From an uncultured Muribaculaceae bacterium (GTDB lineage Bacteria; Bacteroidota; Bacteroidia; Bacteroidales; Muribaculaceae): 40,944 nucleotides of DNA. Of this stretch, positions 8,740 to 16,933 are shown piece after piece. The number at the start of each line of letters is the position of its first letter. Position 1 is the first letter of the stretch. Under the pieces are notes generated by a model. The model saw only the letters and a program-made list of their open reading frames with translations, made no database searches and was not told where the DNA came from. The stretch lies in NCBI GenBank assembly GCA_910587075.1, contig CAJUKE010000027.1:1-40944 (forward strand), read 5' to 3'. The translations under genes were made by a program, and so were the position numbers.

Positions 8740-9936
8740 TCAAAACGCCTCGTTGATACTTATATTAAACGCGGTGGAGTTACGTCCGACTCCGAAGTCA
8801 ACCCTCACGTTGACCCTGTTCTTGAACTCCCATCGGTAACCTATGCCGTAAGTCGGAAGAAGCTTGCGCCCCGTGATGCCTGACGGATGGTCGAACACCG
8901 CCGCTACTCCGCCCCACACCACGATACCGTTGCGCCTCCACACCTTCTGCCGCAGTTCAAGAACGGCGTCGACCTCGTTGCGGTCGCGGTAGCGCCCTTC
9001 GTAGTACCCGCGTACCGAGCCGGAGGAGTCAATCGTGGGGAGCATGCTCCAGGGAGTGTTCTTCCCTGATATGGCGCCGTGGAGTTGGAACGCCCATACG
9101 CCCGATTCCCAGAAGCGGTGATACACCCCGAATGTAAGCTCGCCGGTGTAGAAATACCGCTTGTTGCCGAGGAAGGGAGGGTAGTATCGGTTGCTAAGCT
9201 GAAGGTGCACGCCGCTATACGGATTTTCGGGATAATCGCGCGTGTCGAGCGAGAAAACCACCCCGCCGCCGTAGTTGAGCTGCTTGAGAGCCTGGTCGCC
9301 CCACAGCTCGGGCTTCTTCGGCGCGGAAGCCTGGGAGTAATTGAACGTGAAAGCCGGCCCGAGGAAGATATGCTTCCCGAGGCGCCACAGGAACTCGGCG
9401 TTGACTTTCGACTCGAAAAGAGTGTATTTGCCTTTGTTGTCGTTGTCACGCTCGCTGTCGAAACCTATCCCCCAGAAGTAGGATGGGAAACGGGTGAAGT
9501 TGCCGTCGTAGTTGATGCGCATTCGGTCATTGGGGAATATGTGGCTCCCTTCAACCCCCACATTGAACATACCGATTACCGACACTTCGGCGAAAATCGA
9601 GATATTCGACCGGGGCGTTAGCGAATCATAGCGTGACTTATAAAGACCCGCGGCGATTACGGCCACTTCGAAACTGGTTGACGACGAGTAACTCGGCCCA
9701 CCGAGAAACGATATGTCGAACTTCTTTTGCGTCTGAGGCTTATTGGAGTCGTCGAAATAATCGATGATGCGGGCGATGAGCCCTTTCTTCTTCGGCGCGA
9801 CGGTGTCGGTCGCCACTGACACACTGTCTGTGACGATTGCTGACCCGGCTGTATCATTCGTTTGTCCAGCAACGACAAACACGCCGATAATCAGCGACAA
9901 AAAAGCGGTTGTTGTTTGTTGTGTGATGAACTTCAT
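8740..9936 (-). CDS. Omp85/BamA-TamA-type outer-membrane barrel protein
   Basis: The product (398 aa) has an N-terminal signal peptide (hydrophobic core about 10-23, likely cleaved near VVAGQ), a short Thr/Ser-rich periplasmic stretch with no room for POTRA domains, and a C-terminal beta-barrel region of alternating aromatic and polar residues. It ends in Phe (...ISINEAF), the usual last residue of outer-membrane barrels. The region with RDYPENPYSGVHLQLSNRY resembles the bacterial surface antigen (D15) domain. Short POTRA-less members of this kind are common in Bacteroidota; their function is not established. A -7 box (TAACTTTG, 9962-9969) lies just upstream. It precedes the eptA-like gene. 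Confidence 0.8.
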   Translation of the reverse strand: MKFITQQTTTAFLSLIIGVFVVAGQTNDTAGSAIVTDSVSVATDTVAPKKKGLIARIIDYFDDSNKPQTQKKFDISFLGGPSYSSSTSFEVAVIAAGLYKSRYDSLTPRSNISIFAEVSVIGMFNVGVEGSHIFPNDRMRINYDGNFTRFPSYFWGIGFDSERDNDNKGKYTLFESKVNAEFLWRLGKHIFLGPAFTFNYSQASAPKKPELWGDQALKQLNYGGGVVFSLDTRDYPENPYSGVHLQLSNRYYPPFLGNKRYFYTGELTFGVYHRFWESGVWAFQLHGAISGKNTPWSMLPTIDSSGSVRGYYEGRYRDRNEVDAVLELRQKVWRRNGIVVWGGVAAVFDHPSGITGRKLLPTYGIGYRWEFKNRVNVRVDFGVGRNSTAFNISINEAF

Positions 9937-9961
9937 ACAATGATAACAACAAAATCGGACG

Positions 9962-9998
9962 CAAAGTTACGAAAACCGGGCTCTTTTGATTAATTTTG
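9962..9998. promoter_or_regulatory. Divergent -7 elements for the Omp85-like gene and menD
   Basis: Two -7 boxes lie back to back between the divergent genes: TAACTTTG on the minus strand (9962-9969), with a leader of about 20 nt to 9936, and TAATTTTG on the plus strand (9991-9998), with a leader of about 35 nt to 10041. Neither has a clear TTG at 19-20 nt, so the -33 parts are weak. Confidence 0.5.
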
Positions 9999-10040
9999 TA
10001 GTTATATAAGTTGGTCCGAAAGGCCGCTTTTATAACCCGT

Positions 10041-11672
10041 ATGCGAAAAACGAACACAGAGAAAACAATATGCCGGATGGTGGTCAGCGCGCTGGCCGCC
10101 TACGGCGTCCGCCGCGCCGTCACATCCCCGGGGAGCCGCAACGCGCCGCTGCTTATGGCGTTGGAGCGCTCTGAGGAGATTCAGGCAATCCCGGTAATCG
10201 ACGAGCGGTGCGCCGCTTTCGAGGCGCTCGGCATGGCCGACATTTCGGGCGAGCCGGTGGCGCTGTGCTGCACCTCCGGCACCGCGCTGCTCAACTACGC
10301 TCCGGCCATCGCCGAAGCCTACTACAGAGAGATACCGCTGATAGTGGTGTCGGCCGACAGGCCGGAAGCCTGGATTGACCAGGCCGACAGCCAGACCATC
10401 AGGCAACCGGGTGCCCTCGGTAACATTGTGAAAGCCGCGGTAGACCTCGGCGATAGTCAGGACTCGGACGAATACCTGTGGTACTGCAACCGAATGCTCA
10501 ACGACGCGCTGGCCACGGCCACCTCCGGCCCAAAAGGTCCCGTGCACATCAATGTACACCTCACCGCGCCGCTTACAACCGAAACGGAAATCGACCCCGC
10601 GGAGGCGGTCTTCCACAAAATCGGCATTATCGCCCCCGCAGAGGTGATTCCGACCGAAACGGCGCGCCGCCTCGCCCTTAATCTGATCGGGCGGAAGGTG
10701 CTGGTGGTCGGCGGGTTCCACTCTCCCGAAGACAAGCTCGGCAAAGCGCTCGCAGCCATATCGGCCATCGAGGGGTTCAGGGTTATCGACGAGGGGCTCG
10801 CCAATATTCGCGGGGCTATGATCGAGACCGGCCCCGATACGCCGATAGGCATGCCGGAAGTCCTGATTACCTTCGGAGGGTCGCTGGTATCAGCCAAATT
10901 GAAGGAGGCGCTGCGCCAATGCGGCTCCATCAGGGAGCATTGGCACGTCGGCCAGGATGGGCGCGCGGTCGACACATTCCGCAAGCTCACCACTCGCATT
11001 GACTTCCCCGCCGCGGGCTTTTTCCCCAGGCTTGCCGGAGCGTTGGGCCACCACGTCCGTACCGGCGAACTGAAGCCGAAACTAATAGCCGCCAACCAAG
11101 CACCCCCCAGCGTCGATCCGGCGGAATGGGATTCAGCGACCGCCGTCGCCACCCTGCTGTCTGCGGTTCCGCAGCAATGGAACATCCAGCTCGGTAACGG
11201 GATGTCGGTGCGCCGCGCGTTGCCACTGGTAGCCGGAGGGAGGTTCCACCGCGTCAGCTCCAACCGAGGAGTCAGCGGCATCGACGGATGCGTGTCGACC
11301 GCCGTCGGAGCCTCCGCTGCCTACGGCAAACCGACTCTGCTGATCGTGGGCGATATGTCGGCCCAATACGATATGGGCGCGCTCGCCTCGGGGCAGGTAA
11401 CGCCAAAAATGAAAATCGCGGTGCTCGACAACGGAGGGGGCGAGATTTTCCGTCGTGTGGCAACCACCCGCGCCCTACCCGAACGCGAGCGCCTTATTGC
11501 CGGGGGAGTGAAACTCCCGCTGCGGCAACTCGCCGAAAGTTTCGGCTTCCGCTACCTCGAAGCCGCAGACCGGGAGTTTCTCGCCGAGGCGGCGAAAAGC
11601 CTCGCAGCGGAAAATGAGAGACCGTGCCTGCTTAGAATCATAATTGACAACGAACAACTGAAACAACCATAA
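10041..11672 (+). CDS. menD: 2-succinyl-5-enolpyruvyl-6-hydroxy-3-cyclohexene-1-carboxylate synthase
   Basis: The product (543 aa) is the thiamine-diphosphate enzyme that joins 2-oxoglutarate to isochorismate in menaquinone synthesis. Visible are TSPGSRNAPL near the N-terminus, the cofactor-activating Glu in VIDERCAAFEALG, the CCTSGTALLNYAPA segment, and the C-terminal ThDP-binding stretch from GDMSAQYD to LDNGGGEIF. ATG 10041 (MRKTNTEKT) lies after the predicted -7 box; an in-frame start at 10011 is possible but would leave almost no leader. It is the first gene of menD-B-C-E; menF, often directly upstream in Bacteroidales, is not here. Confidence 0.94.
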   Translation: MRKTNTEKTICRMVVSALAAYGVRRAVTSPGSRNAPLLMALERSEEIQAIPVIDERCAAFEALGMADISGEPVALCCTSGTALLNYAPAIAEAYYREIPLIVVSADRPEAWIDQADSQTIRQPGALGNIVKAAVDLGDSQDSDEYLWYCNRMLNDALATATSGPKGPVHINVHLTAPLTTETEIDPAEAVFHKIGIIAPAEVIPTETARRLALNLIGRKVLVVGGFHSPEDKLGKALAAISAIEGFRVIDEGLANIRGAMIETGPDTPIGMPEVLITFGGSLVSAKLKEALRQCGSIREHWHVGQDGRAVDTFRKLTTRIDFPAAGFFPRLAGALGHHVRTGELKPKLIAANQAPPSVDPAEWDSATAVATLLSAVPQQWNIQLGNGMSVRRALPLVAGGRFHRVSSNRGVSGIDGCVSTAVGASAAYGKPTLLIVGDMSAQYDMGALASGQVTPKMKIAVLDNGGGEIFRRVATTRALPERERLIAGGVKLPLRQLAESFGFRYLEAADREFLAEAAKSLAAENERPCLLRIIIDNEQLKQP

Positions 11673-11674
11673 CA

Positions 11675-12493
11675 ATGAGAAACTGGGAAACCATAAAGGA
11701 ATACGAGGATATACTCTTCGAACGTTTCGGCGGAATCGCCAAAATCACCATCAACCGCCCCAAAGTGTACAACGCGTTCCGCCCGCAGACCAACGCGGAA
11801 ATGCTTGACGCGTTCACCTATTGCCGCACCTGCTCCGAAATAGGGGTGATTATACTCACAGGCGCAGGCGACAAGGCGTTCTGCTCCGGCGGCGACCAGC
11901 ATTACAAAGGGCTTGGTGGCTATATCGATGCTGACGGCACACCCCGCCTCAATGTGCTCGAACTCCACAAGATGATTCGCTCCATACCGAAACCAGTGAT
12001 CGCCATGGTCAATGGCTACGCTATCGGCGGCGGCAATGTGCTCAACGTGGTTTGCGACCTTTCGATCGCTTCGGAAAACGCACGCTTCGGACAGACCGGG
12101 CCCAAGGTAGGCAGTTTCGACGCCGGATTCGGCTCATCGTACCTCGCCCGCTGCGTGGGTCAGAAGAAGGCCCGCGAAATCTGGTACCTTTGCCGCCAGT
12201 ACACCGCGGCCGAGGCCCTCGAAATGGGCATGATCAACGCCGTGGTGCCCTTTGACCGCCTCGAAGACGAAACCGTGGAGTGGTGCGAGACCATTCTCAA
12301 GCGCTCGCCGATGGCCATAAGGATGATCAAGCGCGCACTCAACGCCGAACTCGACGGCCAGGCCGGACTCATGGAGTTCGCCGGCGACGCCACCCTGCTC
12401 TACTATCTCATGCCCGAGGCCCAGGAGGGCAAGAACGCGTTCCTGGAGAAGCGCGACCCCGACTTCGAGCAGTTCCCCAAATTCCCCGGTTGA
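11675..12493 (+). CDS. menB: 1,4-dihydroxy-2-naphthoyl-CoA synthase
   Basis: The product (272 aa) is a crotonase-fold enzyme that closes the second ring, converting o-succinylbenzoyl-CoA to 1,4-dihydroxy-2-naphthoyl-CoA. The family signatures CSGGDQ, YAIGGGNVL (oxyanion hole), TGPKVGSFDAGFGSSYLAR and REIWYLCRQY are present. It starts two bases after the menD stop and its TGA shares a base with the menC ATG (TGATG), so the operon is tightly packed. Length is normal. Confidence 0.96.
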   Translation: MRNWETIKEYEDILFERFGGIAKITINRPKVYNAFRPQTNAEMLDAFTYCRTCSEIGVIILTGAGDKAFCSGGDQHYKGLGGYIDADGTPRLNVLELHKMIRSIPKPVIAMVNGYAIGGGNVLNVVCDLSIASENARFGQTGPKVGSFDAGFGSSYLARCVGQKKAREIWYLCRQYTAAEALEMGMINAVVPFDRLEDETVEWCETILKRSPMAIRMIKRALNAELDGQAGLMEFAGDATLLYYLMPEAQEGKNAFLEKRDPDFEQFPKFPG

Positions 12494-13518
12494 TGGTGAA
12501 AGCGGAATACGCCCCTTACTCGCTCATCTTCCGCGAGACGGCCATAACCTCCCGGCAGCGGATGAACGTGAAGGAAACCTACCTGCTGCGCCTTACCGAC
12601 GGCACCCGCTCGGCCGTCGGCGAGGTGCCGATTTTCCGCGGTCTCAGCGCCGAGGATACCCCCGACTTCGCCCAAAAGCTCGCCGGTTACTGCCGCGCGG
12701 GCGATATTTCCGACGCGCCCTCATCCGTGAGGTTCGGATTCGAGACCGCCGGGGCAGCGCTCAACAGTTGCTCGCAGGAGCGCCTGTTTGACACCCCCTG
12801 GAGCCGGGGCGAGAAAGGGATACGCATAAACGGCCTGATATGGATGGGCGACCGCCGGACTATGGCGCGCCGAATACGAGAGAAACTTGACGGAGGCTTC
12901 CGCTGCGTCAAACTGAAAATCGGAGGAATCGACTTCGCTGACGAGCTGGCGCTCTTGCGCTACATACGCTCAGAGTTCGGCCCGGGTGACATCGAGCTTC
13001 GCCTCGACGCCAACGGAGCGTTCACCCCGGAGAATGCCTACGACCGTCTCGGCTACCTCTCGGAACTCGCCATTCATTCTATCGAGCAACCGATAAGGGC
13101 CGGACAGCCCGACGCGATGGCCGAAGTTTGCGCCAAATCGCCAATCCCCGTCGCGCTCGACGAGGAACTGATCGGCACTCGGTCCGACGATGACAAGCGC
13201 GCGTTGCTCGACAGGATAAAGCCATCCTACATAATACTCAAACCCGCTTTGTGCGGCGGCCTCAGGGAAGCGGACCGCTGGATCGACATTGCCTCGGAAG
13301 CGGGGATAGGGTGGTGGGCCACCTCCGCCCTGGAGTCGGACCTGGGACTCAACGCCATCGCCCAATGGGTAAGCCAACGAAAGCCGGAGATGCCTCAGGG
13401 ACTCGGCACGGGCCGACTGTACACCAATAATTTCCCCTCGCCGCTGGAACTGCGCGGCGAAGAGCTATGGTTTAATCCTGAAAAACGATTCGTATTGCCG
13501 TCTATCGAATGGCAATGA
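12493..13518 (+). CDS. menC: o-Succinylbenzoate synthase
   Basis: The product (341 aa) belongs to the enolase superfamily and dehydrates SHCHC to o-succinylbenzoate. The barrel catalytic residues are visible in order: KLKIGG (KxK), RLDANGAF (metal Asp), SIEQP (metal Glu), ALDEEL (metal Asp) and YIILKP (second-base Lys). The open frame extends back into menB as far as 12280; ATG 12493 overlapping the menB stop is the sensible start (MVKAEYAPYSL). In this operon menC follows menB, so the genes are not in pathway order. Confidence 0.94.
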   Translation: MVKAEYAPYSLIFRETAITSRQRMNVKETYLLRLTDGTRSAVGEVPIFRGLSAEDTPDFAQKLAGYCRAGDISDAPSSVRFGFETAGAALNSCSQERLFDTPWSRGEKGIRINGLIWMGDRRTMARRIREKLDGGFRCVKLKIGGIDFADELALLRYIRSEFGPGDIELRLDANGAFTPENAYDRLGYLSELAIHSIEQPIRAGQPDAMAEVCAKSPIPVALDEELIGTRSDDDKRALLDRIKPSYIILKPALCGGLREADRWIDIASEAGIGWWATSALESDLGLNAIAQWVSQRKPEMPQGLGTGRLYTNNFPSPLELRGEELWFNPEKRFVLPSIEWQ

Positions 13519-13530
13519 CCCTGACCGCAT

Positions 13531-14496
13531 ATGACAGACTTCAAAGCGCGACTGACTTCCGCTGGGGAGTCGTTCCTAAAGGAATGGCTCTCTGACTCAG
13601 CTTATGTAGAAGCGCACACATCAGGCTCTACCGGCACGCCGAAAAGCATCCGTCTTCCCAAGAGCGATATGAAAGTATCGGCGCGGGCAACCAACCGATT
13701 TTTCAATATCGGCAAGGACTCTCTGCTCGTCTGCCCGCTATCCGCCGACTACATCGCCGGAAAAATGATGATCGTCAGGGCCGTTGAGGCCGGGTGTCGG
13801 CTGGTCATGCTTGAACCAAGCAACCACCTCGCGCCTGAAATCGACAGAGTTGTAGAGGAACACGGCATAATAGACCTTCTGCCGCTGGTACCCTCGCAAT
13901 GCGAGTCGCTGGGGAATCTTAGGGATGGAGCCATAAGGAACATCATTGTAGGCGGAGCACCCGTCTCGCCGGATATGGAGGAGCGACTCGCGGCCTGCCC
14001 CGCGGCCGTATGGGCTACATACGGTATGACCGAGACCTGCTCGCACGTCGCGCTTCGGCCTATGGGTTCCCTTCTGTATAAGGCGATGCCGGGTATATCT
14101 TTTTATGCCGGAGATGATGGCCGACTGACAATCGACGCTCCCGAATACAGCTTCCGAACACTCACGACCAACGACATAGTGGAAATCGCGGACCCACAAA
14201 CATTCCGATGGCTCGGACGCGCTGACAATGTTGTCAATTCCGGGGGCGTGAAACTGTACCCCGAGCAGTTGGAGCGGCGTCTCGCCGGGCATATAGCGGT
14301 TCCTTTCTACCTCAAAGGGGAGGAGGATCCGAAATGGGGGACGAGGCTGGTGCTCGTTGCCGAGTGCGCTGAGTCGGAAGCTGACGCGCTCGCCGACATT
14401 TGCGCCGCGGTGCTCGAACCTTACTCGCGCCCGAAGAAGATACGGTGCGTGGCGAGCCTTCCGCGGACTTCGAACGGGAAAATCCGCCGGATATGA
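13531..14496 (+). CDS. menE: o-Succinylbenzoate-CoA ligase (short form)
   Basis: The product (321 aa) is an acyl-adenylate-forming enzyme. It carries the P-loop TSGSTGTPKS (about 30-39), the YGMTETCSHVA adenylate motif, the hinge region WLGRADNVVNSGG and the catalytic Lys in PRTSNGKIRR at the C-terminus. At about 320 aa it is much shorter than the roughly 450-aa E. coli MenE because almost all sequence before the P-loop is missing; compact forms occur in Bacteroidales. It activates o-succinylbenzoate for MenB. It begins 12 bases after menC. Confidence 0.92.
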   Translation: MTDFKARLTSAGESFLKEWLSDSAYVEAHTSGSTGTPKSIRLPKSDMKVSARATNRFFNIGKDSLLVCPLSADYIAGKMMIVRAVEAGCRLVMLEPSNHLAPEIDRVVEEHGIIDLLPLVPSQCESLGNLRDGAIRNIIVGGAPVSPDMEERLAACPAAVWATYGMTETCSHVALRPMGSLLYKAMPGISFYAGDDGRLTIDAPEYSFRTLTTNDIVEIADPQTFRWLGRADNVVNSGGVKLYPEQLERRLAGHIAVPFYLKGEEDPKWGTRLVLVAECAESEADALADICAAVLEPYSRPKKIRCVASLPRTSNGKIRRI

Positions 14497-14566
14497 CCAT
14501 AGCGGGAAAGACCCTCCGCGCCAACCCATTTCGGGCCCGGGGCGTTATCTATCAAAAACAGCGAAT

Positions 14567-15352
14567 ATGGAACTCAGATCCCAGGAATTGACACGATACA
14601 TACTCCCTCTTCGCGAGGGGGGCTCGCTCCCGGCACTGGCTGAAGCTGATGACGGCTTCCGCTACGTTGTGAAATTCCGCGGCGCGGGGCACGGCTCCAA
14701 GGCTCTTATCGCCGAGCTTATAGGTGGCTTGGTCGCGAAAGCGCTGAAGTTCAACGTGCCGGAACTCGTATTTCTCGACATTGACAGCCGTTTCGGCATT
14801 ACCGAACCCGATGAGGAGATCCAGGACCTTCTCAGAGCGAGCGAGGGGCTGAATCTCGGTCTGCACTTCCTTGACCGCGCCATGACTATGGACCCCTCGG
14901 TCAACAAGGTGGACCCGCTCACGGCCTCGAAAATCGTTTGGCTCGACGCTTTTCTCACGAACGTTGACCGCACCCGACTCAACACCAATATGCTTATTTG
15001 GAACAACGAGCTGTGGCTGATTGACCACGGAGCGTCGCTCTACTTCCATCACTCCTGGCGCAACCTCGACAAGGCCCCGCTCGACCCATTCCCATTCATC
15101 AAGAACCATGCGCTGCTCCCGGCGGCATCGAAGCTCGCCGAAGCCGACGCGCTCATGCGTCAAGCCATCACCCCGCGCACCCTCTCGCGGATAGTCGACC
15201 TGATACCGGACTCCTGGCTGACGGCTGAGGGCGACACCCAAACCCCGGCGGAGAAGCGGGACGTATACCGCGACTTCCTGACACGCCGCCTCGCCAATTC
15301 TTCAATTTTCGTAAAACAAGCCATAGATGAACGAGAACGCCTTGCTCTATGA
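14567..15352 (+). CDS. HipA-like kinase domain protein
   Basis: The product (261 aa from ATG 14567) resembles the HipA-like kinase family (HipA_2 type). Visible are the nucleotide-binding-like YVVKFRGAGHGSKALIAE, and a catalytic-loop-like stretch with TNVDRTRLNTNML followed by LWLIDHGASLYFHH, corresponding to the Asp...Asn and metal-binding Asp of HipA kinases. It is cytoplasmic. The open frame extends back into menE, but ATG 14567, 70 bases after menE, is the only start giving a regular N-terminus (MELRSQELTRYIL). The next gene, DUF3037, begins inside its 3' end (26-nt overlap), and the two families are often neighbours. There is no HipB-like antitoxin beside it, so a classical toxin-antitoxin module is not supported. 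Confidence 0.78.
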   Translation: MELRSQELTRYILPLREGGSLPALAEADDGFRYVVKFRGAGHGSKALIAELIGGLVAKALKFNVPELVFLDIDSRFGITEPDEEIQDLLRASEGLNLGLHFLDRAMTMDPSVNKVDPLTASKIVWLDAFLTNVDRTRLNTNMLIWNNELWLIDHGASLYFHHSWRNLDKAPLDPFPFIKNHALLPAASKLAEADALMRQAITPRTLSRIVDLIPDSWLTAEGDTQTPAEKRDVYRDFLTRRLANSSIFVKQAIDERERLAL

Positions 15353-15722
15353 ATACGCCGTCCTCCGCTACGTTCCGCGAATTGAGCGCGAGGAGTTTGT
15401 CAACGTCGGGTTGATGATGATGTGCAAGCGTCGGCGCTGGCTCCGCGTCGCCGTGTCGCTCGACCGCGACCGCCTCAGCGCCTTCGACCGCGGAGTCGAC
15501 ATCGAATCCCTCCGCCGCCAGTTGGCCATGTTCGACGCGTCCTCTCCCGCACTCGCTGCCGCACCCGTCGAGGAGCGTTTCCGCTGGTTTTCCGCCGTCA
15601 AAAGCTCCTCGATACAGACCTCCCGGCCGCATCCCGGCCTCATCCCACACCCCGACCCCTCCAATCCCGCCGAATCCCTCTCCCGTGAGTTCGATCGCCT
15701 CTTCGACACCCTGGTACTATAA
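15327..15722 (+). CDS. DUF3037 domain protein
   Basis: The product (131 aa) fits the DUF3037 family: the start LLYEYAVLRYVPRIEREEFVNVGLMM is characteristic, with a positively charged middle segment and a C-terminal helix. Function is unknown. The ATG at 15327 lies inside the end of the HipA-like gene, so the two are translationally coupled and probably work together, perhaps with the DUF3037 protein as substrate or regulator of the kinase (inference). The C-terminal 40 residues are rich in Pro and Ser. Confidence 0.8.
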   Translation: MNENALLYEYAVLRYVPRIEREEFVNVGLMMMCKRRRWLRVAVSLDRDRLSAFDRGVDIESLRRQLAMFDASSPALAAAPVEERFRWFSAVKSSSIQTSRPHPGLIPHPDPSNPAESLSREFDRLFDTLVL

Positions 15723-15751
15723 TTCCCGAAAACGCGATTGGTAGGTATAGG

Positions 15752-16772
15752 CTAACAAAGATCAGTTTGCTGATGCCTCTCCTCATCACGCTTCACCGCA
15801 GCCTTTCTCTTTCCCGCCGCGAAAGGGAGATGCTTGTTAATGGTAATAATGACTGGCACGAGCATTGCCGCGCAAAGTGCCGTCATAATCAACGCCTCAT
15901 AAATGCCGGCGGACTGAAATATCTTGGAGTGCACACGTCCAATCGGTATAAGGAACCACAGATGCGCGCCGAGGATTACAAGTGTGTTTGTTCCGAGGAA
16001 TTCGAGTATGCGGGAAGTATAGAGGTTGCCTAAAACAGAAGCAACGGCCACCATCAGAAGGCACCATAGGATATAGAAGATATTCGTGGCTTGCGAATTG
16101 TCGAATAAAGCGTCCGTCATAAACATCAACGCGGCGCAGCAAACAGCTACAGCTAAAGCGAACGAACGCTTCGATGTCGCCTTCATTATCATATCTTTCA
16201 ACATACTTCCGAGGCCGAAATACAAGGTCCAGCAAACCGCGTTGTTTATCATAAACGGTGTGGGGAAATTGTATATGTCTTCCCAAAACAACCATACACA
16301 AGCCAGCAACGCTGCCCGCAGCCATATGTGACATTTTGACAAACCCCAATATACCACCTGCACAAAGAATAGACAGAATATAAACCACAGTGGCACATTG
16401 GCATAGAGATAATCAGACCTGGCATCCACTTTGAACACGTCAAGCAACATATTCCATGTCACCGCGTCGAACGATCTTGTATCCCACAGTTCCACCAAAA
16501 TGCGGAAAGGATATGATAAAAGGAAGAAAAAGAGAAATGGAATCAGCAAGGACGCCGCGTTCTTCCGAACAAACTCGCCGAACGGCCGTGGCTTGAAAAA
16601 CATTCCGGCAAGAAAAAAGAAGATTGTGTTAACGTGATTGGCGGTCCACCATTCGGGATGGCCATTGGCATGCACGAAAATAACTCCGAGAATAGTGAAG
16701 CCCTTCAACTGGTCAATCCAAGCCAGGCGTTTACCCCCCCCCGATTTTCAAAAGGTTGTTATTCAATGACAT
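15752..16772 (-). CDS. Acyltransferase family 3 membrane protein, frame broken at a G9 tract (probably phase-variable)
   Basis: The reading frame open to 16708 codes for about ten membrane helices typical of acyltransferase-3 / O-acetyltransferase proteins (LKGFTILGVIFVHANGH, FFFLAGMFFKP), which acylate surface polysaccharides. It has no ATG; upstream in the same frame the missing N-terminus KRLAWIDQ is present, then GGG and a TGA. ATG 16772 reads MSLNNNLLKIGGG and hits TAA just after a run of nine G (minus strand, 16734-16742). With eight G the two join perfectly to MSLNNNLLKIGGGKRLAWIDQLKGF, a full 339-aa protein. As assembled, the gene is therefore off. The region is clearly more AT-rich than its neighbours, suggesting acquisition. 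A base-call error in the homopolymer is the alternative. Confidence 0.85.
16734..16742 (-). repeat. G9 homopolymer (candidate phase-variation tract)
   Basis: Nine consecutive C on the plus strand (G on the coding strand) lie ten codons after the acyltransferase ATG. Only lengths of 8, 11 and so on keep the frame open; 9 gives an early TAA. This placement is that expected for slipped-strand mispairing. Confidence 0.8.
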
Positions 16773-16844
16773 ACAATTAATAATATAGTTCTAAGTTCTA
16801 ATAACCGAAATCCTTATTTACGGCATTACGATGTGTTTTGACTG

Positions 16845-16875
16845 CAAAGTTAAGCAAAAAAACGAATCAGTACAA
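16845..16875 (-). promoter_or_regulatory. Promoter of the acyltransferase gene
   Basis: Minus strand: TTG (16873-16875), a 20-nt spacer and TAACTTTG (16845-16852). The start would be near 16838, giving a leader of about 65 nt that includes a tandem 7-bp repeat, AGTTCTA twice (16787-16800). The TTG is one half of the palindrome CAATTG, whose other half may serve the divergent gene. Confidence 0.7.
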
Positions 16876-16904
16876 TTGTCATGACTTTACTTCGGCTAAT
16901 TTCG
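16876..16904 (+). promoter_or_regulatory. Possible promoter of the DKNYY-repeat gene
   Basis: Plus strand: TTG (16876-16878), an 18-nt spacer and TAATTTCG (16897-16904), one base off the TAnnTTTG consensus. The predicted start near 16911 lies about 23 nt before ATG 16934. Confidence 0.45.
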
Positions 16905-16933
16905 GGAGTCAAATGTAAAAAGTTGTATTGAAT

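Noticed and set aside
14567..15722. HipAB toxin-antitoxin module
   Set aside because: There is no small helix-turn-helix HipB-like gene beside the kinase; the partner is a DUF3037 protein.
15752..16708. Acyltransferase starting at TTG 16708
   Set aside because: This TTG codes for Leu inside the conserved WIDQLKGF start; the missing N-terminus is present upstream in the sequence, so a frameshift at the G9 tract explains it better.
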